From: Mageeibacillus sp. UBA6976
GTDB lineage: Bacteria; Bacillota; Clostridia; Saccharofermentanales; Saccharofermentanaceae
Reading direction: 5' to 3'
DNA: 64,000 bases
NCBI GenBank assembly: GCA_002450155.1
Contig: DJYO01000009.1
Location: 62,001 to 126,000, forward strand
Shown here: positions 16,738 through 25,234 of the stretch, in pieces
Numbering within the stretch: the stretch's first letter is position 1
Layout: every line of letters begins with the position of its first letter
The notes under the pieces: generated by a model
Database searches by the model: none
What the model was told of the DNA's origin: nothing
What the model saw: the letters and a program-made list of their open reading frames with translations, nothing else
Position numbers and translations under genes: made by a program

Positions 16738-19065
16738 TCAAAGCCCTTGCCTTTCTATCCTGACTACGCCTTTGCTTCCGTCTACCGTGACGACATCACC
16801 TGTCTTAAGGACAGTCGTGGCATTGCCGCATCCCACGACTGCAGGGATACCGAATTCGCGGGCTACTATCGCCGCATGAGACAGGGGCGCACCGATATCG
16901 GTTACTATGGCAGCAACTTTAGGGAAGATGGGAGTCCATCCCACATTGGTAGCAACAGTTACCAAGACTTCCCCCTTCTCTATCTCATCTATCCTGCTTA
17001 TATCGCTTATTACCCTGACCTTGGCCCTAACCTGCCCGCTGGCTCCGGCAAAGCCCTTGACGTCAGCATCTGTCCCGATATCAGACATATCTTCACAATA
17101 GAAATCGTACCTTTTGCTGTCGCCTGATAACCATTTATCCGGATCGAACCTCCCCAGGATCAAAGCCGGGAAAGCAGGATACTCCAGATATCTCATATAG
17201 TTTGCTCTTCTTGCGGGTATGAGACCAAGAGCGCTCTTATCGCCCTTGAGACACGTTATAACCTCTTCATATGTCAGCATAAAGACATCATCACCTATCC
17301 CCATGACACTGCCGGTCTTAAGCAGGAACTCACGGTAAACACAGAATATCCAGACACCTTTGCTCCTTATCTCCTCGCGGAACTGATTAGCGCTAGCGAA
17401 ACTCTCCATCTGCTTATCGATCCAGCCTGCCTTTTTGGGGTATTGCTTTTTAAACTCAGCGAGCGCCTGTTCGTACAGCCCGGACTGCTTTCTTTGCATC
17501 TCATGAAGATCTGCGCCTGAGGCTTCATATTGCCTTATCCGTTCATCGATGAAGGAGGGATCTTCGTACGGCCTGGGCTCCATCAGTTCCATCTCATTAA
17601 CGCATCTGTGACCGCATTCTCGTATATAATCCTCGCGGCTTATCCTGCCTGAAATAATATCTTCTATAAGGAGCATCGGCTTCATGCTGTCGAGCTGTCC
17701 CAAAGATCCGCTTATAAGGCGCTGGGCCATCTCCTCTCCTGCCACCTCGGATATCTTGCTCCTCGCAGTAAACAAAGGAACCATAGCAGTTCCGCATGCG
17801 GCAAGGACTGATGCAAGTCCGTCATTGAGGCTGGGTATCAGTACTTTATCCCACATAATAAGGAGTTCAGCTTCACTGCTGCACTTCCTGATCTTGGCTA
17901 TCAGGTCTCCTGATATATCAGCAAGCTCTGCTACCATCTTAAGCTTCTGCTTCTTTGTGAGCTTACTCCGGTTCTTAGGGAAGAGAAGCTTTCTTATTTT
18001 GGCACCAAAAGCCTTCCTGTCAAATGGTGATACCGGTATATCAAGTCCCTCCGGGATATTACCCACCAGATCCTTGATCATGCTGAATGCCTGTTCTTTT
18101 GTCTTTCCAAAGGAGACTATTACCGACATCATTACCGTAATGTTCATGTACGCCTGGCCTGACACATTATCCAGCCATTCTGGCAGACCTATCATGTCAC
18201 TTATCTTCTGAAGTACGCTATAAGTTACCGGGGATACCGGTTTCATGAATATCTCCCCCACATTGGTCTTGGTGAGGAGCTTATAGCCTGCTTTGCTTCC
18301 GTTTACATCATAGGTACTGATATCATATCCGCGCATTGTGGTTATTGGCCTTGCCTGCAGGATATAGATGCCTTTGCCTGATACTGCCCACTCTATGTCC
18401 ATAGGCATTCCATAATGCCACCTTATGGCTCTTACTGACTTTAAGAGTCTGGATGCATAAGGCTTCATTCCCGGAGGTCCTTCATACTCTCCGCTGATCG
18501 CATTTATACGGAACTCGCTGGCGTTGGAATTACCTGACACAAGGAGCTCACCCTCCCCTCTTACATAATTCCCCACCAGGTATTCATCCCTGCCGCTGAT
18601 GGGATCAGATGTAAAGACCACTCCTGCCATCTCAGGCTTAACAAACCTTTGGATCACAACAGCGATCCCGTCCTCTTTATCAGACATGGCATTCTTATAA
18701 TCTCTTACTCTCAGGGTATCAGCTGATCCTGCTACGAACTCAGTCGCCTCAAGTATCCCTTCTGCTGCAACATCTGTTACTGTCTCATACTGTCCTGCGA
18801 AAGATGCGTTGTCTCCGTCCTCAGATAACGCTGAAGACCTTACTGCATAAGTGTCCTTGCTGCTAAGCTTTGATTCCAGCAGGCGTATCTCCTCTTTGGC
18901 TTTATCTCTGATCTTTCCGTCTTCTACTGCAGAAGCTGTTACCACATATCCATATGGCACATTAAGTCTTAATTCTCTGATCATCAGATCAAGAGACAAA
19001 GCCTTGCCCCCTATCTTATTCCTTGCCCATTCCGGAACCTTGCCCAGCTCAAAAATATATTCCAT
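16738..19065 (-). CDS. PEP/pyruvate-binding phosphotransferase (PEP synthase / Rph-like)
   Basis: 775 residues. An N-terminal ATP-grasp (PPDK_N) domain (GGKALSLD; VRSSALSEDGDNASFAGQYET; VFTSDPISG; DIEWAVSG with ILQARPITT ending near residue 245) is followed by a ~420-residue helical middle region and a C-terminal mobile phosphohistidine domain (GAPLSHAAIVAREFGIPAVVG, catalytic His). That domain order (ATP-binding, central, His domain) matches rifampicin phosphotransferases as well as phosphoenolpyruvate synthase-like proteins, but there is no PEP-binding TIM barrel. Its target (antibiotic or metabolite) cannot be inferred. The ATG overlaps the tetR stop by one base. Confidence 0.85.
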   Translation of the reverse strand: MEYIFELGKVPEWARNKIGGKALSLDLMIRELRLNVPYGYVVTASAVEDGKIRDKAKEEIRLLESKLSSKDTYAVRSSALSEDGDNASFAGQYETVTDVAAEGILEATEFVAGSADTLRVRDYKNAMSDKEDGIAVVIQRFVKPEMAGVVFTSDPISGRDEYLVGNYVRGEGELLVSGNSNASEFRINAISGEYEGPPGMKPYASRLLKSVRAIRWHYGMPMDIEWAVSGKGIYILQARPITTMRGYDISTYDVNGSKAGYKLLTKTNVGEIFMKPVSPVTYSVLQKISDMIGLPEWLDNVSGQAYMNITVMMSVIVSFGKTKEQAFSMIKDLVGNIPEGLDIPVSPFDRKAFGAKIRKLLFPKNRSKLTKKQKLKMVAELADISGDLIAKIRKCSSEAELLIMWDKVLIPSLNDGLASVLAACGTAMVPLFTARSKISEVAGEEMAQRLISGSLGQLDSMKPMLLIEDIISGRISREDYIRECGHRCVNEMELMEPRPYEDPSFIDERIRQYEASGADLHEMQRKQSGLYEQALAEFKKQYPKKAGWIDKQMESFASANQFREEIRSKGVWIFCVYREFLLKTGSVMGIGDDVFMLTYEEVITCLKGDKSALGLIPARRANYMRYLEYPAFPALILGRFDPDKWLSGDSKRYDFYCEDMSDIGTDADVKGFAGASGQVRAKVRVISDISRIDEIEKGEVLVTVATNVGWTPIFPKVAAIVTDIGAPLSHAAIVAREFGIPAVVGCGNATTVLKTGDVVTVDGSKGVVRIERQGL

Positions 19066-19646
19066 CAGTCCCCTTCCAAGAGCAGATCTACTCTCATATC
19101 GATTACTCTCTTAAGCTCATCTTCGTTATTAAGATCGATGCCGAATCCCTCTTTGATCTCTTCCTTCCTGTATATCATCAGCTGCATTGCTGACGACAGC
19201 TCATATGCGATAAGCTTGCATTCATCTTCTGTCTTTCTCCCCCTGTAATGCTCCATAACAAATCTGCTGCTGAAGGAAGGCACAGCCAGATCTCTTCTGA
19301 ACAACACAAAAGGCGTAATTACCTTAGTAAACTTGAAATTGACCAGCAGACATCTGGCAACTATATAATGCAGTTTCCTGATCTTCTCTTTGGGCGTCAT
19401 GTCAGACTCTACAATGCTCTTAACATCTTCCTCTTTAAGAAAGCTCAGGTATTCCTTCTCGAAGGTCTTGTGGAGCAGTTCTTCCCTCGAACCGAAGCAG
19501 TAGTTGATCATGGATGCCTTAACGCCGGCACGGTCTGCTATCTGCCTGGAAGTCACCGACAGCGGATCATCAGTCTCTTCCATAAGAGACATGGCAGCAC
19601 TTAAGAGTTTATCTTTGGTAAGCGCGAGTTTCTCGTCTTTGTTCAT
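19065..19646 (-). CDS. TetR-family regulator of the phosphotransferase operon
   Basis: 193 residues with a TetR HTH at the N-terminus (LLSAAMSLMEETDDPLSVTS, RQIADRAGVKASMINYCFGS). AGAGG lies 9 nt before the ATG. It is translationally coupled to the downstream phosphotransferase gene and is preceded by a perfect palindrome, so autoregulation of the two-gene operon is likely. Confidence 0.9.
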   Translation of the reverse strand: MNKDEKLALTKDKLLSAAMSLMEETDDPLSVTSRQIADRAGVKASMINYCFGSREELLHKTFEKEYLSFLKEEDVKSIVESDMTPKEKIRKLHYIVARCLLVNFKFTKVITPFVLFRRDLAVPSFSSRFVMEHYRGRKTEDECKLIAYELSSAMQLMIYRKEEIKEGFGIDLNNEDELKRVIDMRVDLLLEGD

Positions 19647-19673
19647 GGCATTAAACCTCTGCTTTGCACATTA

Positions 19674-19687
19674 TTGAACATGTTCAA
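19674..19687. promoter_or_regulatory. 14-bp palindromic TetR operator
   Basis: TTGAACATGTTCAA is a perfect inverted repeat 28 nt upstream of the tetR start codon. The GAACATGTTC core is a typical size and symmetry for a TetR-family dimer. Confidence 0.7.
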
Positions 19688-19750
19688 AAATATGCTACCA
19701 TGCAGACAGGATTGTTGCAAGCAGAGACTTCAGTCTCAGTACGATTTATA

Positions 19751-19783
19751 TTGAATTTTCTCCGGTAGTATGTAAAATATAAT
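19751..19783 (+). promoter_or_regulatory. Promoter of the flotillin gene
   Basis: TTGAAT (19751-19756), 16-nt spacer, TAAAAT (19773-19778), with an overlapping TATAAT (19778-19783). It is divergent from the tetR operon and gives a leader of about 65-70 nt. Confidence 0.55.
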
Positions 19784-19798
19784 TGTTAATAAAGGCAA

Positions 19799-19834
19799 TC
19801 CCCGTACCACAAGTTGTGTGCGGGGTCTTTTAAA
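19799..19834 (+). terminator. Terminator-like hairpin in the flotillin leader
   Basis: CCCCGTACCAC / GTGTGCGGGG form a ~10-bp stem with one bulged base and an AAGTT loop, followed by TCTTTT. It lies after the promoter and before the RBS (AGGAGG), so it would act inside the 5' leader as an attenuator. Confidence 0.55.
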
Positions 19835-19853
19835 GGGATAGGAGGAAATAGAA

Positions 19854-21431
19854 ATGCCGGATTTTTTAACAGTACCCGTAATCATTGCGGCAGTAGTAGT
19901 TGTTTTCCTGATCATCGTCTTGATCTCAAGCTATGTCAAGGCACCGCCGGATAAGGCTTACATCATCTCAGGTATTCGCAGGAATCCTAAGATCCTTATC
20001 GGTAGAGCAGGACTCAAGATCCCCTTCTTCGAGAGGAAGGACGAGCTCCTGATCAAGCAGATCTCCATCGATATCAAGACAGACGGCTATGTGCCCACAG
20101 CAGACTTTATCGGTGTCAACATCGATGCTGTCGCAAAGGTAAGAGTCATGAGCGAAGGCGACGGTGTCAAGCTCGCCATGAAGAACTTCCTTAACATGAA
20201 GGAACAGCAGATCGCAGAGTCACTGGTCGATTCTCTCCAGGGTAACATGAGAGAGATCATCGGTACCATCACACTGAAGGATCTGTGTAACGACAGAAAG
20301 AAGTTCGGTGACGAGGTTCAGCAGAAAGCCCAGGAGGACATGAAGCGTCTCGGTATCGAGATCATCTCCTGCAATGTACAGCATGTAACAGATGAGAAGG
20401 ATCTCATCAATGCTCTGGGTCAGGACAACATGGCCAAGATCCAGAAGGATGCGAGCATCGCAAAAGCACAGGCTGACAGAGACGTTGCGATTGCACAGGC
20501 ACAGGCAGAGAAGGAAGCTAATGACGCTAAGGTCTTAGCTGACACAGAGATCGCTGTTAAGCAGAATGAACTTGCTATCAAGCAGGCTGAGCTCAAGACA
20601 GCAGAAGACACCAAGAGAGCTGAAGCTGACGCTGCTTATGAGATCCAGAAAGAAGCTCAGCGTAAGACTATCGAGGTAACAAAGACCAATGCCGACATCG
20701 CCCGTCAGGAGAAGGAAGTCGACCTCAAGAGAAAGGAAGCCGAAGTTAAAGAGCAGGCTCTCGATGCCGAAGTAAGAAAGCAGGCAGAGGCTGAGAAATT
20801 CGCAAAGCAGCAGGCTGCTGACGCAGAGCTTTACGAGAGACAGAGAAATGCCGAAGCTGAGAAGTTCGAGCTTGAGAAGAAAGCTGAAGCAAGGAAAGTC
20901 CAGGCTGAGGCAGAACTCTTTGCAAAAGCTCAGGAAGCTGAAGGTATCCGCAAGGTAGGTGAGGCTGAGGCTGCAGCTATCGCTGCAAAGGGTAAGGCTG
21001 AAGCAGAAGCACTGGAGAAAAAAGCCGAAGCTATGAAGAAGTACGGACAGGCTGCCATGGTCGAGATGATCGTCAAGGCTCTCCCTGAAATGGCTTCTGC
21101 CATTGCTGAACCTCTCACAACTATCGATAAGGTAACCATCATCGATTCAGGTAACGGCGCTGAGACAGGCGTAGGGCAGATGGGTTCCTATGTTCCCCAG
21201 GTCCTTGCCAAGACCATCGAATCCGTTAAGGAAACCACAGGTATCGATATAAGAGAGATCATGAAGGCTAACACCTACGATGCAAAGGTCAACAGGAACA
21301 TTACAGTGTCAGGACTTGATAATCTCCAGACACTGAATGTGTCAACAGGAAGCGAAGGACAAGCTACATCTGAAGCCACTCCCGAAGTGCCTGTTAAGGA
21401 TGAAGACATTCATCCTGAAGATGAGGAATAA
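19854..21431 (+). CDS. Flotillin-family SPFH/Band 7 protein (FloT-like)
   Basis: 525 residues. An N-terminal hydrophobic segment (about 5-28) is followed by the SPFH domain (PPDKAYIISGIRRNPKILIGRAGLKIPFFER, residues ~32-200), a long Ala/Glu-rich coiled coil (about 205-405: repeated AEAEKF, AQAEKEA, KAEAEALEKKAEA), and a C-terminal segment (GSYVPQVLAKTIESVKETTGIDI) typical of bacterial flotillin T/YuaG, ending in an acidic tail. It scaffolds ordered membrane microdomains. RBS AGGAGG. Monocistronic between its own promoter and a strong terminator. Confidence 0.93.
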   Translation: MPDFLTVPVIIAAVVVVFLIIVLISSYVKAPPDKAYIISGIRRNPKILIGRAGLKIPFFERKDELLIKQISIDIKTDGYVPTADFIGVNIDAVAKVRVMSEGDGVKLAMKNFLNMKEQQIAESLVDSLQGNMREIIGTITLKDLCNDRKKFGDEVQQKAQEDMKRLGIEIISCNVQHVTDEKDLINALGQDNMAKIQKDASIAKAQADRDVAIAQAQAEKEANDAKVLADTEIAVKQNELAIKQAELKTAEDTKRAEADAAYEIQKEAQRKTIEVTKTNADIARQEKEVDLKRKEAEVKEQALDAEVRKQAEAEKFAKQQAADAELYERQRNAEAEKFELEKKAEARKVQAEAELFAKAQEAEGIRKVGEAEAAAIAAKGKAEAEALEKKAEAMKKYGQAAMVEMIVKALPEMASAIAEPLTTIDKVTIIDSGNGAETGVGQMGSYVPQVLAKTIESVKETTGIDIREIMKANTYDAKVNRNITVSGLDNLQTLNVSTGSEGQATSEATPEVPVKDEDIHPEDEE

Positions 21432-21455
21432 TTAACCTCTTCTTACCATCATCAG

Positions 21456-21515
21456 AAAAACAGAGGGCCCGTCTGAACCTACAAAGTCCGGACGGGCCCT
21501 TTTCTGTTTTTCCTG
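21456..21515. terminator. Strong bidirectional terminator after the flotillin gene
   Basis: AGGGCCCGTC (21464-21473) pairs with GACGGGCCCT (21491-21500); the flanks AGAAAAACAG and TTTTCTGTTTTT extend the pairing and provide U-tracts on both strands. Confidence 0.9.
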
Positions 21516-21518
21516 TCT

Positions 21519-22484
21519 CTAACTTACATGCAGGGTTATTATCTCAGGATAGTTATTGATCCTTACAGGGAGAATGCTGTTGCCAAGTCCCCTGCTGACC
21601 ACAAGCTTCATGCCCTCAATATCGTGCATCCCTTCAAAAAGATCCGGGAAGAGCTCAAACTCGGGTGATATGACTCCTCCAAGCCCGGGGATTATTATCT
21701 GCCCTCCATGATAGTGCCCTGTAAATACCAGATCTGCTCCAAGCTCCAGATATAAACTGTTGTACTGAGGTTCATGAGAAAGAAGGATAACAGGCTTTGT
21801 ATCGTCAAAGCTTCCGTATGCATTAAATGAATCAAGCGAGCTGTCAGCTATGCCCGCAAGGATATATTCACCCATATCTATATATCTGTCATCCAGGATA
21901 ATGACACCCTGCTGCTTCATCCAGGAAATGAAGCCGTCCATCTTATTCCCTCTAAGCCAGACCTCGTGGTTGCCTGTCACATAGTAAACAGGAGCGATCT
22001 TAACAGCGCCCTCGATAAAGTCTCTTGCTATCTTGTAGTTTGTGTGACTGTGATCTACGATATCGCCCGTAACTACTATTATATCCGGCTCCTGTCCTGC
22101 TATCTCATCCAGAAGCCTCTTCTGCTTTGGTCCGAAGAACTGATTATGCAGATCTGATATCTGAACTATGGTTATCTCATCTTCAAGCCCGATGTCAGCT
22201 TCCATCTCAGTTACCGTAAGATGATAATTCTGATACAGGCAGAATGCTATGAATATGACATTGATCAAGACAAATACAGGGACAACCTTGAACTTAGGTT
22301 TTTGAGTCTTATGGTGGAAGATGTGCATTCCCAGGAATGCTCCTATGGCCCCTCCGATGATTGCCCAGAATATAAGAGCCTTCTCAGGAATCCTTATCAT
22401 ATGCCGTCTTGCAAATGATTTATCCATACCATATAGGATAAAAGCCAGGACATTTACAAGGACGAGCCAATATACCAGGATCAT
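21519..22484 (-). CDS. DUF1294-metallophosphoesterase fusion protein
   Basis: 321 residues. Residues 1-~90 are a DUF1294 membrane unit (MDKSFARRHMIRIPEKAL, GGAIGAFLGMHIFHHKTQKPKF), followed by a third hydrophobic segment and a calcineurin-like phosphoesterase of the YkuE type on residues ~105-321: ISDLHN, VVTGDIVDH, VTGNHEVW, LLSHEPQ and FTGHYHGGQ supply the dimetal ligands. YkuE-type enzymes act on phospholipid-type substrates at the membrane. DUF1294 is usually a stand-alone protein. Its ATG overlaps the upstream phosphatase stop (ATGA). Confidence 0.9.
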   Translation of the reverse strand: MILVYWLVLVNVLAFILYGMDKSFARRHMIRIPEKALIFWAIIGGAIGAFLGMHIFHHKTQKPKFKVVPVFVLINVIFIAFCLYQNYHLTVTEMEADIGLEDEITIVQISDLHNQFFGPKQKRLLDEIAGQEPDIIVVTGDIVDHSHTNYKIARDFIEGAVKIAPVYYVTGNHEVWLRGNKMDGFISWMKQQGVIILDDRYIDMGEYILAGIADSSLDSFNAYGSFDDTKPVILLSHEPQYNSLYLELGADLVFTGHYHGGQIIIPGLGGVISPEFELFPDLFEGMHDIEGMKLVVSRGLGNSILPVRINNYPEIITLHVS

Positions 22485-23029
22485 ATAAGTTTCTCTATCC
22501 TGCAGTTCTCTATCCTGCCAGACCAGAAATCCTTAAGGGGGATATTCCTGATATAGCTTATGATACTAAGGTTCATTGCGCCGTGGCCGACGATAAGGAT
22601 ATTCATGCCGCCTTCTACCAATGGCATTATCTCATCAATAAAAGATCCGGTCCGGGCAAAGAGCTCTTCAAAGCTCTCCCCTCCCTCTACCGGCACCTTG
22701 TAATTCTCCGGGTCTTTAAACAGAACATTAACAGGACAGTCCGGTATTTCAAAGCTCTTGGATATACCTTCGTATATGCCAAAGGACATCTCCTTAAGGC
22801 GGTCGTCCTTTATTATCGGGATATCTCTCCCTTCTGCAAAGATCCTGGCAGTCTCGTATGCTCTTATAAGAGGCGAGCTGTAGATCCGGTCAATATCCAG
22901 ATCAGCATTATCAGCAGCGGCCTTTCTTGCCATCTTTCTGCCGGTCTCATTAAGGGGGATATCGGTCCTTCCCTGAAGCCTGCGCTGATCGTTCCAGTCA
23001 GTTCTGCCGTGTCGCATTATGTATAGCAT
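22481..23029 (-). CDS. Histidine phosphatase family protein (phosphoglycerate mutase-like)
   Basis: 182 residues. The catalytic motif is MRHGRTDWNDQRRLQGRTDIPL close to the N-terminus (RHG, phospho-accepting His about residue 6), with the second His in VGHGAMN (about residue 150). The size and the RTDWN variant fit CobC/GpmB-like small phosphatases; substrate not predictable. The start at 23029 is set by AGAGG 8 nt upstream. Two nt after the upstream membrane gene and 4-nt overlap with the next gene. Confidence 0.9.
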   Translation of the reverse strand: MLYIMRHGRTDWNDQRRLQGRTDIPLNETGRKMARKAAADNADLDIDRIYSSPLIRAYETARIFAEGRDIPIIKDDRLKEMSFGIYEGISKSFEIPDCPVNVLFKDPENYKVPVEGGESFEELFARTGSFIDEIMPLVEGGMNILIVGHGAMNLSIISYIRNIPLKDFWSGRIENCRIEKLI

Positions 23030-23031
23030 TA

Positions 23032-24075
23032 TTAAGACCTCTTTGCTCCGCAATTAGAACAGAACTTACCCTGCTCAAGGCTTCCGCAGGAAGGACAGGT
23101 CCAGTCCTTGGGGATATCAGGTCTCGGTGCTGTCGGAGCTATCGTTTCCGTCTTGCCTCTATAGATACTGTTTACTATGCCTGTACCGACACAGCCGATT
23201 ATTATGAGAAGTACTCCGACGAGGGAAGCCAGGCCATAGATCGCCATTACTTTTTCTATAGCTATGCGGCCGGTCTTTATGAGGACCATGAATATCCTGT
23301 CGGAGATATCCGCCGCCTTCTCTCCGTATGTAACCATCCCCCAGATTATGGTCCAGCCGATAAGGCTAGATACCTCAGTTACTGTAGCAGCTATGCCAAA
23401 AGCTCTTACGGGCCTGAACTTGTTCTTATGGATCACGATGAGGACTACAAGCAGGATTATGCTTATGCTCCCGGATACTGCCATTGAGACGGTATTACTT
23501 CTTCTTGCACCGGATATGTCAATGTATTCCAGGACTCCTGAATCATCAGCATCATCATGGACCTCGTCGATCAGATCGTTGATCTGATCAAACAGCTCAG
23601 ACTTTGATTCAAGGAAATCCTCCCGTGATACTTCAATGCCTGTGCCCTCTACTTCATCAAAGAAATCCTCACCATATTCATCGAAGATCTCGTCAAATCT
23701 GTCCTCATCTATCTTTGTGTCCCCTTCAAGGAAAATGTCAATGAGTTCGTCCATCGTATAATCAACCATCTGGTCAGCGAATTCATTGCCGGTTTCAACA
23801 TCATAGAATTCATCAATATCCGCAGCAGATAACTGGCTTGGATCTACTGATGCCTGAGATATCATATACTCCTTGATCTCCAATGAGACCTCCTCTACAA
23901 CAGCAGTCCTTATCTCATCAGACATGACTGTAGACTTGAGGAAATCCTCGTTATATATGGTGTTATGCATGACCAGACCGTTTGTAAAGACATAAAGTGT
24001 CATTGTTATTATGATGGCAAATACAATGCGCAGAGCTGTAGCAGTACCGGTCTCCTTGATAACTCTCTTGCTCAT
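23032..24075 (-). CDS. Membrane protein with extracytoplasmic acidic domain and C-terminal zinc ribbon
   Basis: 347 residues from an ATG preceded by GGAGAG (6 nt). One N-terminal helix (about 13-38), a ~150-residue very acidic outside domain (EFYDVETGNEFADQMVDYT and following), three further helices and a C-terminal zinc ribbon CPSCG...CSNCGAKRS. No family recognised beyond the ribbon. It is the first gene of an operon with the phosphatase and the phosphoesterase. Confidence 0.75.
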   Translation of the reverse strand: MSKRVIKETGTATALRIVFAIIITMTLYVFTNGLVMHNTIYNEDFLKSTVMSDEIRTAVVEEVSLEIKEYMISQASVDPSQLSAADIDEFYDVETGNEFADQMVDYTMDELIDIFLEGDTKIDEDRFDEIFDEYGEDFFDEVEGTGIEVSREDFLESKSELFDQINDLIDEVHDDADDSGVLEYIDISGARRSNTVSMAVSGSISIILLVVLIVIHKNKFRPVRAFGIAATVTEVSSLIGWTIIWGMVTYGEKAADISDRIFMVLIKTGRIAIEKVMAIYGLASLVGVLLIIIGCVGTGIVNSIYRGKTETIAPTAPRPDIPKDWTCPSCGSLEQGKFCSNCGAKRS

Positions 24076-24139
24076 AGAACACTCTCCTATTATTCTTTCC
24101 ACAGCAATTAAGATAACACATTACAGGATTCTTGGCATT

Positions 24140-24175
24140 AAAAAAAAAACGGCGGCCGGATATCCGGTCGCCGTC
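24140..24175 (-). terminator. Terminator after the GGGtGRT gene
   Basis: On the minus strand ACGGCGACCGG / CCGGCCGCCGT with an ATAT loop, followed by nine T residues. Confidence 0.9.
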
Positions 24176-24197
24176 CCTAGGCTTGTTTTATCTTATA

Positions 24198-25217
24198 TCA
24201 GAACTTGCCAGCCTTAGCTGCTTCTTCGATAGAAACTGCTGTAGAAACTGTCATACCAACCATCGGGTTGTTGCCGGCACCGATGAGACCCATCATCTCA
24301 ACGTGAGCAGGAACAGAAGAAGAACCTGCGAACTGAGCGTCAGAGTGCATACGGCCCATAGTATCTGTCATACCATAGGAAGCAGGACCTGCTGCCATGT
24401 TGTCAGGGTGAAGTGTACGGCCTGTACCGCCGCCTGAAGCAACTGAGAAGTACTTCTTGCCTGCTTCAATTCTCTCCTTCTTGTAAGTACCTGCAACAGG
24501 ATGCTGGAATCTTGTAGGATTGGTGGAGTTACCTGTAATGGAGACATCAACATTCTCCTTCCACATGATAGCAACGCCTTCCTGAACATCGTTAGCACCA
24601 TAGCAGTTAACCTTGGCACGGGGAGAATCAGGATTCTTGGAGTAGCACTTACGGAATACTTCCTTAACCTCACCTGTAAAGTAATCATACTCTGTCTCAA
24701 CATATGTGAAGCCGTTGATCCTGGAGATGATCTGAGCTGCATCCTTACCAAGACCGTTAAGGATAACTCTAAGAGGCTTCTGGCGAACCTTGTTAGCCTT
24801 CTCTGCGATACCGATAGCGCCCTCAGCAGCTGCGAATGACTCGTGGCCTGCGAGGAATGCGAAGCACTCTGTATCCTCTTCAAGGAGCATCTTGCCTAAG
24901 TTACCGTGGCCAAGACCAACCTTACGTCTGTCAGCAACGGAACCGGGAATGCAGAAAGACTGAAGACCGATACCAATTGCAGCAGCAGCCTCAGAAGCCT
25001 TGCGGCAGTTCTTCTTGATAGCGATAGCAGCGCCTACTGTGTAAGCCCACTTAGCGTTCTCGAAGCAGATAGGCTGAATGCCCTCGATCAGGTGATAAAC
25101 ATCAAGACCGGCTGCTTCTGTAATTTCTTTACATTCTTCAATAGATGAGATGCCATATTCCTTGAGACAAGCAAGGATCTGGGGTTCTCTTCTCTCATAT
25201 GATTCAAATAATGCCAT
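24198..25217 (-). CDS. GGGtGRT family protein
   Basis: 339 residues, named after the signature GGGTGRTLHPDNMAAGPA at about residue 262; another conserved Gly-rich end (MGLIGAGNNPMVGMTVSTA) follows. The family is found in gut Clostridia and some spirochaetes, almost always next to a NifU/IscU-like scaffold, as here; its biochemical role is unknown. No signal peptide or membrane helix. Codon choice is more uniform than in neighbouring genes, which suggests high expression. RBS GGAGG, 17 nt after the scaffold gene. Confidence 0.9.
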   Translation of the reverse strand: MALFESYERREPQILACLKEYGISSIEECKEITEAAGLDVYHLIEGIQPICFENAKWAYTVGAAIAIKKNCRKASEAAAAIGIGLQSFCIPGSVADRRKVGLGHGNLGKMLLEEDTECFAFLAGHESFAAAEGAIGIAEKANKVRQKPLRVILNGLGKDAAQIISRINGFTYVETEYDYFTGEVKEVFRKCYSKNPDSPRAKVNCYGANDVQEGVAIMWKENVDVSITGNSTNPTRFQHPVAGTYKKERIEAGKKYFSVASGGGTGRTLHPDNMAAGPASYGMTDTMGRMHSDAQFAGSSSVPAHVEMMGLIGAGNNPMVGMTVSTAVSIEEAAKAGKF

Positions 25218-25234
25218 TATTAGTGCCCTCCTGA

